A stretch of DNA of 64,000 nt from Devosia sp. 67-54 (GCF_001899075.1 NZ_MKVA01000005.1:930001-994000), one strand, 5' to 3'; positions 29,955 through 46,298 are shown, counted from the stretch's first letter. The notes: generated from the sequence alone by a model not told the origin. Translations and numbers: made by a program.

Positions 29955-30923
29955 TCAAACGCCTGCCGCGCCGGGCCGCACGACGGTCCGCGCGCCGTCG
30001 TCGCCGGCGGTCCAGGCGGCGGCGATGCCGGCGAGCGGAACGAGCCTGGTGTCGAGGCCGAGTCGGCCGGCGCCCGCCGCCGCCAGCAGCGCCGCGATCG
30101 ACCCCCGCAGCCGCTCTGGCGGCAGGCTGCCGAGGCCGCTGCCCACCAGCTCGATGGTCGACGCGCGCAGCACGGCGCTCGGCAGCGCGATCTCGGGCCC
30201 GGCGACCGAGCCGATCGACACGAAGCGCAGCGGCCGGTCCTCGCGGCCGGCCCGCGCCGCCGCGACCAGCGCCACCCGCGCCGGCGCGCCCCAAAGGTAG
30301 TCGAGCACCACGTCGACGCCCTGCGCGAATTCGGCCTTGAGGCTTGCCTCCAGCGCGGCGTCGTCGTCGCCGAGCGGGATCACCGCGTCGGCGCCCAGCC
30401 CGCGCAGGCGCTCCAGCATGTCGCGGTTGCGGCCGGTGGCGATGACCCGCCCCGCCCCCAGGTGCCTCGCGATCTGCACCGCGAGCCGCCCCGAGGTGCC
30501 GGTGGCGCCGTTCACCAGCACCGTCTGGCCGGGCGCGAACTGCGTCCGCTCGGCCAGCGCCGCCCAGGACGAGACGCCCGGATTGCCGATGGCGGCGGCG
30601 GTCACGTCGTCGAGGTCGTCGGGCAGCGGAATGCCCGTCCCGGTGCGGATGACCGTCCGCTCCGACAGCGTGCCATAGGGCGGCCGCGGCATGAAAAAGA
30701 AGATGCGCTGGCCGTCCGCCCGGCGCCCCACCCCGTCGACGCCCGGAATCACCGGATACGTCCCGGTCGACGAATAATGCGAGCCCGCGACCCGGCTGCG
30801 GGTGACGGGACTGATCGCGGCGGCGGTGACGGTGACGATTTCTTCGCCCTCGCCCGCCACCGGCTCCGCGAAATCGACATAGGCCGGGGCCTCCCCCGCC
30901 GCCGAAACAACTGCCGCCTTCAT
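29955..30923 (-). CDS. zinc-independent quinone oxidoreductase-like MDR protein
   Basis: 322 residues of the medium-chain dehydrogenase/reductase superfamily. The NADPH-binding segment VLVNGATGTSGRLAVQIARHLGAGRVIATGRN lies near residues 134-165, and no zinc-binding Cys/His pattern is seen, so it fits quinone or enone reductases. The ATG at 30923 follows AAAGGACG. It is divergent from a MarR regulator, and the shared 55-bp gap carries a strong inverted repeat, so it is probably the regulator's target. The inducer may be an electrophile or quinone; this is inference. Confidence 0.85.
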   Translation of the reverse strand: MKAAVVSAAGEAPAYVDFAEPVAGEGEEIVTVTAAAISPVTRSRVAGSHYSSTGTYPVIPGVDGVGRRADGQRIFFFMPRPPYGTLSERTVIRTGTGIPLPDDLDDVTAAAIGNPGVSSWAALAERTQFAPGQTVLVNGATGTSGRLAVQIARHLGAGRVIATGRNRDMLERLRGLGADAVIPLGDDDAALEASLKAEFAQGVDVVLDYLWGAPARVALVAAARAGREDRPLRFVSIGSVAGPEIALPSAVLRASTIELVGSGLGSLPPERLRGSIAALLAAAGAGRLGLDTRLVPLAGIAAAWTAGDDGARTVVRPGAAGV

Positions 30924-30938
30924 GATTGCGTCCTTTCG

Positions 30939-30963
30939 ATATATGTGTATTGTGCACATATAT
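30939..30963. promoter_or_regulatory. MarR-type operator, inverted repeat
   Basis: Perfect 9-bp arms ATATATGTG and CACATATAT separated by 7 nt, centred between the divergent oxidoreductase and MarR genes and overlapping the AT-rich -10 regions of both. Size and symmetry suit a winged-helix MarR dimer. Confidence 0.65.
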
Positions 30964-30978
30964 AGGGAGCGGCCGGCG

Positions 30979-31473
30979 ATGACGTCAAGCAAGAATGTGC
31001 AAAATACACGCATGTCGGGACAGGTGAAGCGGCTGCATCTGGCGCTGATGGAGATCGTGAGCGCCATGAACCGGGCGCAGAACGACGATGCGCTCTTGGC
31101 GGAAGCCGGCATCCAGCTCGACCGGGCGCTGTTTCCGCTGCTGGTGGCGATCGAGCGCTTCGGGCCGATCAGCGTCGGCGAGCTCGCCGACCGGGCCGGC
31201 CGCGACTACACCACCGTCAGCCGGCAGCTCAAGAAGCTCAGCGCGCTCGGGCTGGTGGCGCGCGCCAGCGGCGAGGCCGACCAGCGCGTCACGGTCGCCA
31301 CCGTCACGCCGGCGGGCAGGCGGATGACCGAGGCGCTGGACCGGGCCCGCGAGCGCCTCGCGCGCCTCGCCCTCGCCGACTGGAGCGAGGCGGATCTCGA
31401 CCGGCTCGTCGGCCTGCTCGAGCGGCTGACCGGCACGGTCCGCGGCGGGGCTAGCGCACCAGCCCCAGAATGA
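30979..31473 (+). CDS. MarR-family transcriptional regulator
   Basis: 164 residues with the MarR winged helix: ISVGELADRAGRDYTTVSRQLKKLSALGLVARASGEADQRVTVATVTPAGR, about residues 58-110, including the wing motif D-Q-R. It probably represses itself and the divergent oxidoreductase through the operators at 30939-30963 and 30997-31009. The 3' end overlaps the convergent O-methyltransferase gene by 23 nt. Confidence 0.9.
   Translation: MTSSKNVQNTRMSGQVKRLHLALMEIVSAMNRAQNDDALLAEAGIQLDRALFPLLVAIERFGPISVGELADRAGRDYTTVSRQLKKLSALGLVARASGEADQRVTVATVTPAGRRMTEALDRARERLARLALADWSEADLDRLVGLLERLTGTVRGGASAPAPE
30997..31009 (-). promoter_or_regulatory. second MarR operator half-copy inside the regulator gene
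   Basis: GTGCAAAATACAC matches 12 of 13 bases of the inverted form (GTGCACAATACAC) of the core at 30945-30957. It lies in the first codons of the MarR gene, a roadblock-like position about 50 bp from the main operator. Confidence 0.4.
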
Positions 31474-32119
31474 AGCCGTCCCAGCCCTTGGCGCCCACCG
31501 TCTGCAGCGCCGTGGCGTCGATCCGCGGATGCGCCTTGAGCAGCTCGAAAGCGGCGCGGGCGCCCTTGACGTTGCGGTCGTCGGAGGCGGCGTCGACCAC
31601 CCGGCCGTCGCGCACCACATTGTCGAGCACGATCACCGTGCCCGTCCGCGACAGCCGCAGCGCCCAGTCGAGATAGCCCGGATTGTTGGGCTTGTCGGCG
31701 TCGATGAAGATCAGGTCGAACGGCCCGAGCCCGTCCGCCTCGACCTGGGGCAGGCTGTCGAGCGCCGCGCCCACGCGCACCTCGACCTGTTCGAGCAGCC
31801 CGGCCCGCGCCAGATTGTCCCGCGCCACGGCGGCGTGCCGCTCGGAGAATTCGAGGCTCAGCAGCCGGCCGTCCTGCGGCAGCGCCCGCGCCATCCAGAT
31901 GGTCGAATAGGCGCCCAGCGTGCCGATCTCGAGGATGTTGCGCGCCCCCGAGATCGCCACCAGCAGGCTCAGGAACTTGCCCTGCGCCGGCGACACGTCG
32001 ATCGCCGGCAGCCCGCCCGCCGCATTGGCGCGCAGCACCTGCCCGAAAATCGGATCGGCATCGGCCAGCAGGCTGGCCTCGATATACGCATCAACCGCGC
32101 CCCAGGCTTTTTCGCTCAT
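31451..32119 (-). CDS. SAM-dependent O-methyltransferase
   Basis: 222 residues of the class I, catechol/caffeoyl-CoA O-methyltransferase type. The SAM motif LEIGTLGAYSTIWMARAL is near residues 63-80, and FIDADKPN with downstream LDNVV provides the metal-binding acidic residues. I use the ATG at 32119 (MSEKAWG); one 15 nt upstream is possible. It is convergent with the MarR gene and downstream of rpoC's terminator. The substrate, probably a small hydroxylated aromatic, is not known. Confidence 0.87.
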   Translation of the reverse strand: MSEKAWGAVDAYIEASLLADADPIFGQVLRANAAGGLPAIDVSPAQGKFLSLLVAISGARNILEIGTLGAYSTIWMARALPQDGRLLSLEFSERHAAVARDNLARAGLLEQVEVRVGAALDSLPQVEADGLGPFDLIFIDADKPNNPGYLDWALRLSRTGTVIVLDNVVRDGRVVDAASDDRNVKGARAAFELLKAHPRIDATALQTVGAKGWDGFILGLVR

Positions 32120-32184
32120 CTCGTCCGACCTCATGGGTTCGAATCGGGTTAGCGCCGGACCGGGTCTCTGACAAGCTGCGCGCA

Positions 32185-32211
32185 AAACAAAGGGGCGCCG
32201 GAGCGCCCCTT
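32185..32211 (-). terminator. intrinsic terminator of rpoC
   Basis: Minus strand AAGGGGCGC, loop TCCG, GCGCCCCTT, then TGTTTTG. The 9-bp perfect stem lies 25 nt after the rpoC stop and closes the rplKAJL-rpoBC transcript. Confidence 0.85.
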
Positions 32212-32236
32212 CAAGTCTCGTCGATGGGCTTTCGCC

Positions 32237-36427
<4,191 letters not shown>

Positions 36428-36512
36428 TCAGTATCTCCTCGTCTCCGTCAGGCGCGTGGGGAGAAGCGCGACTGGCGAGGCGTGTTTCCAATGGATGGGC
36501 GAAGGGGGCGGA

Positions 36513-40667
<4,155 letters not shown>

Positions 40668-40862
40668 ACCCGCTCCTATCTTTCTGTCGATGTCTCGGAA
40701 GCAAATGTCCAAAGCCCCGACCATCAGCCGTCGGACCTCAGGAAATCTGCCCTTCGAATTAATGTTGGGTAGTCGTTCCGCAACGAATATGCTCGCCGAA
40801 GCCCCCAATGCGCCCGGAGGTGGCGAGACGAACGCGATGCCGCTTCTATTCAACTTCGCGGC

Positions 40863-40892
40863 GAAAATACGGCGGCGCCCGTAGGCGCCACC
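40863..40892 (-). terminator. rplL-rpoB attenuator hairpin
   Basis: Minus strand GGTGGCGCC, loop TACG, GGCGCCGCC, then GTATTTTCG. The stem has nine pairs (one G-U) and a short U-run, 16 nt after rplL. In enterobacteria a partial terminator at this place sets the ratio of ribosomal protein to polymerase; the same role is likely here. 241 nt separate rplL from rpoB, with no other gene. Confidence 0.7.
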
Positions 40893-40908
40893 GAACTCGT
40901 GTTCAAGC

Positions 40909-41286
40909 TTACTTGAGCTCGACCTTGGCGCCAGCCGCCTCGAGCTTCTTCTTGATGTCCTCGGCCTCGGCCTTGGCAACGCCTTCCTTGACGGTCTTGG
41001 GCGCGCCTTCGACCAGCGCCTTGGCCTCGCCGAGGCCCAGGCCCGTGATCGCACGGACTTCCTTGATCACGTTGATCTTGTTGTCGCCGAAGGCGGCGAG
41101 CACGACGTCGAACTCGGTCTTTTCCTCGGCCGGAGCGGCAGCGGCGGCAGCCGGGCCGGCAGCCGCGACGGCGACCGGAGCGGCGGCGGAGACGCCCCAC
41201 TTCTCTTCGAGCATCTTGGAGAGTTCGGACGCCTCGAGCACGGTGAGAGCCGAGAGGTCGTCTACGATTTTGGCGAGATCAGCCAT
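40909..41286 (-). CDS. rplL: 50S ribosomal protein L7/L12
   Basis: The multimeric stalk protein that recruits translation GTPases. It has 125 residues: N-terminal dimerisation helix (about 1-33), an Ala/Pro/Glu hinge (about 34-52) and the globular C-domain with [35 protein letters not shown]. Between rplJ and this gene is an 8-bp inverted repeat, GGGGCCGC/GCGGCCCC (41327-41344), of unclear role. Confidence 0.99.
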   Translation of the reverse strand: MADLAKIVDDLSALTVLEASELSKMLEEKWGVSAAAPVAVAAAGPAAAAAAPAEEKTEFDVVLAAFGDNKINVIKEVRAITGLGLGEAKALVEGAPKTVKEGVAKAEAEDIKKKLEAAGAKVELK

Positions 41287-41356
41287 TTGTTTGTCCTATT
41301 GATGTTTCGTTGCAGTTCGAACCAGTGGGGCCGCGTGCGGCCCCGTGAGTTGAGCC

Positions 41357-41875
41357 CTAGGCTTCGTTGCCCTTCTCGGCGTGCGCCGAAAGGACACGAG
41401 CGATCTGGCCGCCGGGTGCCTGCAGGATCGAGGCGATGCGCGTGCCGGGCTGCTTGAGCATGCCGGCGATCATCGCACGCAGCTGATCGAGCGAAGGCAT
41501 CGTGGCGAGCGCCTTGACCTTGGCCGGGTCGAGACCCGTCATGCCCATCGAGCCGCCGAGGACTTCGAACTTCTGGTTCTTGTCCGCGAAGGCCGACGCC
41601 ACTTTCGGCGCCGTCATGGGGTCCTTGGCAAAGGCGATGACCGTCGGGCCTTCGAACAGGCCCGAGATGTCCGCAGTGCTGGTGTCCTTGAGAGCAAGCT
41701 TGGCCAGGCGGTTCTTGGCGACCTTCACGCTGCCGCCGGCCTGCTTCATCTGCACGCGCAGAGTCTCCAGATCAGCGACGGTGAGGCCGGCATTGCGCGC
41801 GACGACGATCGATCCAGCCTCGGCGAACGAGGACTGGAGCGAGGCGACGACCTCACGCTTTTCCGCTCTTTCCAC
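41357..41875 (-). CDS. rplJ: 50S ribosomal protein L10
   Basis: L10 anchors the L7/L12 stalk. With a GTG start at 41875 it has 172 residues (VERAEKREVVASLQSSFAEAGSIVVARNAGLTVADL), the normal length. A GGAG ribosome site lies 8 nt before the GTG. An in-frame ATG 252 nt upstream would add a non-conserved extension made from the leader. The C-terminal helix (residues about 135-170) should bind L12 dimers. Confidence 0.97.
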   Translation of the reverse strand: MERAEKREVVASLQSSFAEAGSIVVARNAGLTVADLETLRVQMKQAGGSVKVAKNRLAKLALKDTSTADISGLFEGPTVIAFAKDPMTAPKVASAFADKNQKFEVLGGSMGMTGLDPAKVKALATMPSLDQLRAMIAGMLKQPGTRIASILQAPGGQIARVLSAHAEKGNEA

Positions 41876-42192
41876 TCTTAGTCTCCACATTTGGCCCGGC
41901 AGGCGCAAAGCACCGTCCGGACCGTCTGCCAATTGCTGCCCCCGATTGCGCGAGGTCAGCGGTTGATGCCTGTCAACCGAGCCGACGCGTCGGGAGCGAA
42001 CTGCCCCTTCGGCGGCAACTGGCCTGGTTCGAACCGCGGCCGGCGGGCCGTTCGACCCGTCGAAATCGGTTCTTACCCCGTCTATTGCAGGCCCCCGAAT
42101 TCGAGGAATTAAGGCTCGCGCCACCATGCAGTCTCGGACAGGACTTTGCCGCCTTGCGGCGGCGTCCGGGCGGCTCGCGCCGCCCGAATTGC
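41876..42192 (-). promoter_or_regulatory. rplJ leader region, candidate L10(L12)-binding leader
   Basis: 317 nt without a gene between rplA and rplJ. On the minus strand it starts with two GNRA-capped hairpins: GGGCGGC-GCGA-GCCGCCC (42168-42185) and GCCGCC-GCAA-GGCGGC (42148-42163). Further on it contains GGTTGA-CAGGCA-TCAACC. In Proteobacteria this leader binds the L10-L12 complex for feedback control, which I infer here from position and length only. Confidence 0.5.
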
Positions 42193-42882
42193 TTAGGCGC
42201 TCAGCGACGCCGGATCGACGTGCACGCCGGGGCCCATGGTCGAGCTCACGGCGACGCGCTTGACATAGGTGCCCTTGGCGCCGGCCGGCTTGGCCCTGGT
42301 CACGGCGTCGGTGAACGCCTTGATGTTTTCGAGCAGCGCGGCTTCGCTGAACGAGGCCTTGCCGACGCCGGCATGGATGATGCCGGCCTTCTCGACGCGG
42401 AACTCCACGGCGCCGCCCTTGGCGGCCTTCACGGCCCCGGCGACGTCGGGCGTCACGGTGCCGACCTTGGGGTTCGGCATCAGGTTGCGCGGCCCGAGGA
42501 TCTTACCCAGCCGGCCGACGAGCGGCATCATGTCCGGGGTCGCGATCACGCGGTCGAACTCGATCTTGCCACCCATGACCTCGTTGACGAGGTCCTCGGC
42601 GCCGACGATGTCGGCCCCGGCCTTCTTGGCCTCCTCGGCCTTGGCGTCCTTGGCGAACACGGCGACGCGGACGGTCTTGCCGGTGCCGTTGGGCAAATTG
42701 ACCACGCCGCGGACCATCTGGTCGGCATGGCGCGGGTCGACGCCCAAATTCATCGCCACTTCCACGGTCTCGTCGAACTTCGCCTTGGCGCGGTCCCTGA
42801 CCATCTTCACGGCGTCGCCGAGCGCATACAGCTTCTTGCGGTCGACGCCCTTGGCGATCTCAGTCGTACGCTTGCCAGCCAT
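42193..42882 (-). CDS. rplA: 50S ribosomal protein L1
   Basis: L1 forms the mobile stalk at the E site and, in E. coli, represses the L11 operon. It has 229 residues from the ATG at 42882 ([12 protein letters not shown]), four nt after rplK. The motif [22 protein letters not shown] is intact. The stop is followed by two GNRA hairpins. Confidence 0.98.
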   Translation of the reverse strand: MAGKRTTEIAKGVDRKKLYALGDAVKMVRDRAKAKFDETVEVAMNLGVDPRHADQMVRGVVNLPNGTGKTVRVAVFAKDAKAEEAKKAGADIVGAEDLVNEVMGGKIEFDRVIATPDMMPLVGRLGKILGPRNLMPNPKVGTVTPDVAGAVKAAKGGAVEFRVEKAGIIHAGVGKASFSEAALLENIKAFTDAVTRAKPAGAKGTYVKRVAVSSTMGPGVHVDPASLSA

Positions 42883-42886
42883 CTGC

Positions 42887-43315
42887 TCAGCCCTCCACCT
42901 GGATGCCCATCGAACGGGCGGAGCCGGCAATCATCTTCATGGCGGCGTCGACGTCGTAGGCGTTGAGGTCCTTGAGCTTCGCCTCGGCGATCTCGCGGAT
43001 CTGCGTGTTGGTGATGGTGCCGGCCGAGTCCTTGCCCGGCAGCTTGGAGCCCGATTTCAGGTTCATCGCCTTCTTCAGGTAATAGGTCACCGGCGGCAGC
43101 TTGGTCTCGAACGAGAAGCTCTTGTCGGCGAAAATGGTGATCACGACCGGGGTCGGGGCGCCCTTTTCCTGGTTCTGCGTGGCGGCGTTGAAGGCCTTGC
43201 AGAATTCCATGATGTTGAGGCCGCGCTGGCCGAGCGCGGGACCGATCGGGGGCGACGGGGTCGCCGAGCCGGCCGGCACCTGAAGCTTCAGGTAGCCAGT
43301 GATTTTCTTTGCCAT
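42887..43315 (-). CDS. rplK: 50S ribosomal protein L11
   Basis: L11 binds the GTPase-associated rRNA and is the site sensed by RelA and bound by thiostrepton. It has 142 residues, with N-terminal [34 protein letters not shown] and C-terminal [33 protein letters not shown]. It lies 119 nt after nusG. Confidence 0.99.
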   Translation of the reverse strand: MAKKITGYLKLQVPAGSATPSPPIGPALGQRGLNIMEFCKAFNAATQNQEKGAPTPVVITIFADKSFSFETKLPPVTYYLKKAMNLKSGSKLPGKDSAGTITNTQIREIAEAKLKDLNAYDVDAAMKMIAGSARSMGIQVEG

Positions 43316-43360
43316 GTTACGTCCTTCACTCTCTTGCCGGCGTCACCCGGCGGCTAGACG

Positions 43361-43408
43361 CTGTGGTTCGGGTGCCAGGCGGCTTGGCGGCCGCCATCCC
43401 TCCCACAG
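43361..43408 (-). promoter_or_regulatory. stem structure in the rplK leader
   Basis: Minus strand CTGTGG (43408-43403) pairs with CCACAG (43366-43361), enclosing a GGCGG/CCGCC hairpin, 46 nt upstream of rplK. This is where L1 binds for feedback control in enterobacteria. The assignment is by position only. Confidence 0.35.
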
Positions 43409-43434
43409 TTTCGGGCAGTCGCCTGCCCCAGGGA

Positions 43435-43965
43435 TCAGACCTTCTCGACCTGACCGTATTCGAGCTCGACCGGTGTCGGCCGCCCGAAAATCGACACTTC
43501 GACCTTGAGCCGCGCGCGCTCCTCGTCGACTTCCTCGACGACGCCGTTGAAGCTCGCGAACGGGCCGTCGGCGACGCGCACCTGCTCGCCCACCTCGAAC
43601 GAGACGGAGGGCTTGGGGTGCTCCACGCCTTCCTGCACCTGCTGCAGGATGGCCATGGCTTCCTTCTCCGAGATCGGCATGGGCTTGTCGCCCGAGCCGA
43701 GGAAACCGGTGACCTTGGGCGTGTTCTTGATCAGATGGAACGCCTCGTTGGTCATGTCCATCTTCACCAGCACGTAGCCCGGGAAGAATTTGCGCTCGGC
43801 GTCGACCTTGCGGCCCCGGCGCATCTCCACGACCTTCTCGGTCGGGACGATCACGTCCTCGAACAGGTCCTGAAGCTTGTTCTGCGCCACCTTCTGGCGG
43901 ATGTCCTCGGCAACCTTCCGCTCGAAGTTGCTGTACGCCTGAACGATGTACCAGCGTTTGGCCAT
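43435..43965 (-). CDS. nusG: transcription termination/antitermination protein NusG
   Basis: NusG binds the beta' clamp helices and links RNA polymerase to Rho or to ribosomal S10. It has 176 residues: NGN domain (about 1-110, opening MAKRWYIVQAYSNFERKVAEDI) and a C-terminal KOW domain with FEVGEQVRVADGPFASFNGVVEEVD. It lies 37 nt after secE, the conserved order. Confidence 0.99.
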   Translation of the reverse strand: MAKRWYIVQAYSNFERKVAEDIRQKVAQNKLQDLFEDVIVPTEKVVEMRRGRKVDAERKFFPGYVLVKMDMTNEAFHLIKNTPKVTGFLGSGDKPMPISEKEAMAILQQVQEGVEHPKPSVSFEVGEQVRVADGPFASFNGVVEEVDEERARLKVEVSIFGRPTPVELEYGQVEKV

Positions 43966-44002
43966 GCCGCGCTTAGTCTCCGAAATTCCGTGTCCGATCC
44001 GC

Positions 44003-44203
44003 TTAGCGGATGCTGAGGACGAGCTGCACCAACCAGGAGATGATCTGGTCCGACGCCAGGAAGAAGGCGCTCGCGAGCGCCACCATCACCAGCACCATCA
44101 CCGTCGAAATCAGCGTCTCCTGGCGCGTCGGCCAGGTCACCTTGCCGACTTCCTGCCGGACTTCCTGCAGGAATTTGACGGGGTTCATCACGGCCATCGG
44201 CAT
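44003..44203 (-). CDS. secE: preprotein translocase subunit SecE
   Basis: The small stabilising subunit of SecYEG. It has 66 residues, with the cytoplasmic amphipathic motif FLQEVRQEVGKVTWPTRQET followed by one transmembrane helix (about residues 30-60). The ATG at 44203 is chosen; the next in-frame ATGs would shorten it to 64 or 61 residues (MNPVKFL). The promoter at 44285-44313 lies about 80 nt upstream. Confidence 0.95.
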   Translation of the reverse strand: MPMAVMNPVKFLQEVRQEVGKVTWPTRQETLISTVMVLVMVALASAFFLASDQIISWLVQLVLSIR

Positions 44204-44284
44204 CACTTTCAACGAAACAGTCTGGGGGGCGATTTGCCCAATAACAAACTGCCGCGCGAGTCACCCCGGCGGCTGAGAGCGGCT

Positions 44285-44313
44285 TATCTAGTGAACTGTC
44301 CACTCAAATGCAA
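44285..44313 (-). promoter_or_regulatory. sigma-70 promoter of secE-nusG
   Basis: Minus strand TTGCAT, a 17-nt spacer and TAGATA, about 80 nt upstream of the secE ATG. It probably drives secE-nusG and perhaps the rplKAJL-rpoBC genes. Confidence 0.55.
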
Positions 44314-44399
44314 CAGCGAATCGTCGGGGAAAGCGGCGGCCCGGTGGGCGCGCCGGCCCGACATGTGGGGTCGCCCCGCGATCCGTTCAAGCCGGAGTG

Positions 44400-44509
44400 G
44401 TGAATGGTGAATAGTGAATAGTGAATGGTAAGCGGTGAACGGCCGCACGAAGCGTCGACGCTCCTGCCATTCACCATTCACCATTCACCATTCACCATTC
44501 ACCATTCAC
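44400..44509. repeat. inverted arrays of a 7-bp repeat
   Basis: Right array: six perfect tandem copies of CATTCAC (44468-44509) followed by CATTCCC. Left array: six units of its complement, GTGAATG, GTGAATA, GTGAATA, GTGAATG, GTAAGCG, GTGAACG (44400-44441). The 26-bp centre holds the palindrome GCGTCGACGC. The whole can fold into a hairpin with 42-bp arms. It starts 13 nt after the membrane protein gene and may act as its terminator or as a recombination-prone element. Confidence 0.85.
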
Positions 44510-44522
44510 CATTCCCCCCCCC

Positions 44523-45434
44523 TCACGCCAGCGCCGGCGCCCTGTGCAGCCGCCCGTTGAGCCAGCGCAGCGCCAGGCCGAACAGCACCAGCAGGATGCC
44601 GCCGCCCAGCACCGACAGCGGGTTGGCGCCCAGATATTCGAACCATTGCGTGTAGAAGTGGATGGCGCCGAACACGGCGGCGGCGTTCACCACCCAGCGG
44701 CGATTCTCGTAGATGCCCCAGACCGCCGCGACGACCAGCAGCACGGCCCAGGCGACGCTGAACCAGCTCGCCGGCCAGCCCAGCGTCGTATCGCCGAACA
44801 GCGAGCCGACGAGGAAGGCGCCGTTCAGCATCAGGATGGCGGTGCGCGCCGCGATGATCGCCACCCGCTCGTAGGCCGAGGCCAGTTGCCGCGAGACCAG
44901 GAACAGCGCCACCGCCACCACGATCAGCATCGAGATGGTGAAGGCCGGCCGGTCGACGCCGAAGAAATAGCTGGCGTGCCAATAGGCGGTGCCGGTCCCC
45001 AGCACGTACGACAATTGCAGGATGGCCAGCGCCGCCAGCAGGCCGGAGCGCGCGAGGAACGCCGCCGCGCCGAGCCCGAGCGTCAGCCCGACGCCCACCA
45101 GCGGCGAATTGTCGGACAGCACGATGGCGCCGCCGGCAATGCCGAGCGCGCCCAGCGTCACGCAGGACTGCGCGAACAGCTCCCATTTCGTCGCCCGGTT
45201 GAGGATCAGCGCCAGCCCCGGCACGAACAGGATCACCCCGATCAGGATGACCGCCTGGGCACTGGGAAACAGGAACCCGCCCCCCAGCGCCACCGCCACC
45301 ATGCCGAACGACAGCAGGATGTTGCTGCCCAGCGATCCGGTCCCGGCCGCCCCGAGCTTGGCCAGCCGGTCGGCCTCCTCCCGGCTGAGCTCCCCCCTGG
45401 CCACCAGCTCGGTCAGATCCAGCGTCACCTTCAT
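44523..45434 (-). CDS. polytopic membrane protein, DUF2157-like
   Basis: 303 residues: a short cytoplasmic N-terminus (VTLDLTELVARGELSREEADRLAKLG) and about nine hydrophobic segments. The layout of an N-terminal helical segment plus multiple short helices resembles DUF2157 membrane proteins; the match is general. The ATG at 45434 follows GGGGGAG. It lies between tRNA-Trp and secE, an unusual position, and is followed by the inverted heptamer array. Function unknown. Confidence 0.7.
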   Translation of the reverse strand: MKVTLDLTELVARGELSREEADRLAKLGAAGTGSLGSNILLSFGMVAVALGGGFLFPSAQAVILIGVILFVPGLALILNRATKWELFAQSCVTLGALGIAGGAIVLSDNSPLVGVGLTLGLGAAAFLARSGLLAALAILQLSYVLGTGTAYWHASYFFGVDRPAFTISMLIVVAVALFLVSRQLASAYERVAIIAARTAILMLNGAFLVGSLFGDTTLGWPASWFSVAWAVLLVVAAVWGIYENRRWVVNAAAVFGAIHFYTQWFEYLGANPLSVLGGGILLVLFGLALRWLNGRLHRAPALA

Positions 45435-45659
45435 CGCTCCCCCCTCGAACAGCCCTCGCGCCATTCCGCCACAAAGCGCTGAAAATTCAAGGCAATTCGG
45501 GTGGAGGCGAGGCCACGCGGCGCCAGCCGTGGCACCGCGCCGTGACAGTCGCCGGCAGAGACGCGATTCCGTCCCGCGATAACCTGACAGTGTTGCATGG
45601 AATTCCGGCCGGGCGCCGCGATCCGGCGCCGGGCGATGGCCATCAAGAGGCCTTATGCC

Positions 45660-45735
45660 TGGCAGGGGCAGCAGGACTTGAACCCGCGACCCTCGGTTTT
45701 GGAGACCGATGCTCTACCAACTGAGCTATACCCCT
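45660..45735 (-). tRNA. tRNA-Trp (CCA)
   Basis: A 76-nt cloverleaf with encoded CCA end. Acceptor AGGGGTA pairs with TGCCCCT, the D-arm has AGCTCAGTTGGTAGAGC, the anticodon loop is CTCCAAA (anticodon CCA), and the T-arm has GGTTCAAGTCC. In related genomes this tRNA lies directly upstream of secE; here a membrane protein gene separates them. Confidence 0.96.
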
Positions 45736-45919
45736 CCGAGGCGGTGCTTCGTCTAATCGCAAAGCGGCCGCGGCGCAAGCCGTTACGGCGCCGCGCCCGA
45801 GTGTTGCCGAATCCGCGCAGTGTGCAGAATTGGCACACATATGATTGTCGGCGTTTTCGCTCTGGCATAGCTTCCCGGCGCACCCGCGGCTCAGCGCGGG
45901 TTCGTCCAGGGGAAATCCA

Positions 45920-46225
45920 ATGAAAAAAATCCTGATTGCCGCGGCGCTCGTCGCCTCCACTGCCATGCCGGCCACCACCGTGCTCGCCGCCGACGCGCCC
46001 GCCGCCAGCACGCCCAAGCCGGTCTGCTTCATCCTGCCGCTCATGCCGGACTGCCTGTCGGCCTGGAAGAGCGAGAGCGACGCGTTCTGGCACAAGGTGA
46101 CCCCGGCCCCCAAGGCTGCGCCGAAGACCGCCGCCGTGGTCGTTCCGGCCGCGCCGAAGCTGCCGGCGATGCCGAGCTGCACCAAGGCGCCCGCCGGCGC
46201 CGGCCACCTCTACGACTGCAAGTAG
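45920..46225 (+). CDS. small exported protein of unknown function
   Basis: 101 residues. MKKILIAAALVASTAMPATTVLAA is a clear Sec signal peptide. The mature part has four cysteines (in KPVCF, PDCL, PSCT and YDCK), which suggests two disulfides, with Ala/Pro/Lys-rich stretches between. A strong ribosome site (AGGGGAAA) supports the ATG at 45920. No family recognised. Two stem-loops follow the stop. Confidence 0.65.
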   Translation: MKKILIAAALVASTAMPATTVLAADAPAASTPKPVCFILPLMPDCLSAWKSESDAFWHKVTPAPKAAPKTAAVVVPAAPKLPAMPSCTKAPAGAGHLYDCK

Positions 46226-46227
46226 TC

Positions 46228-46263
46228 GCAGCCGCTGTGGCGGCCGCTGCCCGCAGCGGCTGC
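46228..46263 (+). terminator. stem-loop after the small exported protein gene
   Basis: GCAGCCGCTG (46228-46237) and CAGCGGCTGC (46254-46263) form a perfect 10-bp stem directly after the stop codon. There is no U-run, so it may act with the next hairpin. Confidence 0.45.
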
Positions 46264-46273
46264 TGCGCCCGTT

Positions 46274-46295
46274 CGCCCCGGCCCGCGCCGGGGCG
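46274..46295. terminator. stem-loop between convergent genes
   Basis: CGCCCCGGC, loop CCGC, GCCGGGGCG: a perfect 9-bp stem between the small exported protein gene and the convergent DUF1127-like gene, whose stop is 3 nt away. It probably serves both directions. Confidence 0.5.
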
Positions 46296-46298
46296 ATG

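Larger units (their letters stand above)
44204..44522. other. 319-nt gene-free region between secE and the membrane protein gene
   Basis: No gene is visible. The secE-proximal half has the secE promoter and a GC-rich stretch containing GGGG-TCG-CCCC. The distal half is the inverted heptamer array (44400-44509) and a run of nine C at 44514-44522 that ends against the membrane gene's stop codon. Confidence 0.7.

Noticed and set aside
40668-41054. 129-codon N-terminal extension of rpoB
   Set aside because: It runs through the rplL-rpoB attenuator and into the rplL end. The ATG at 40667 has a strong ribosome site and a conserved start.
41876-42127. N-terminal extension of rplJ to an ATG at 42127
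   Set aside because: The extension is not conserved in L10 and is made from leader sequence. GTG at 41875 has a GGAG ribosome site and gives the family length.
44400-44509. CRISPR array
   Set aside because: Units are 7 bp, directly tandem and without spacers; no cas genes are in the window.
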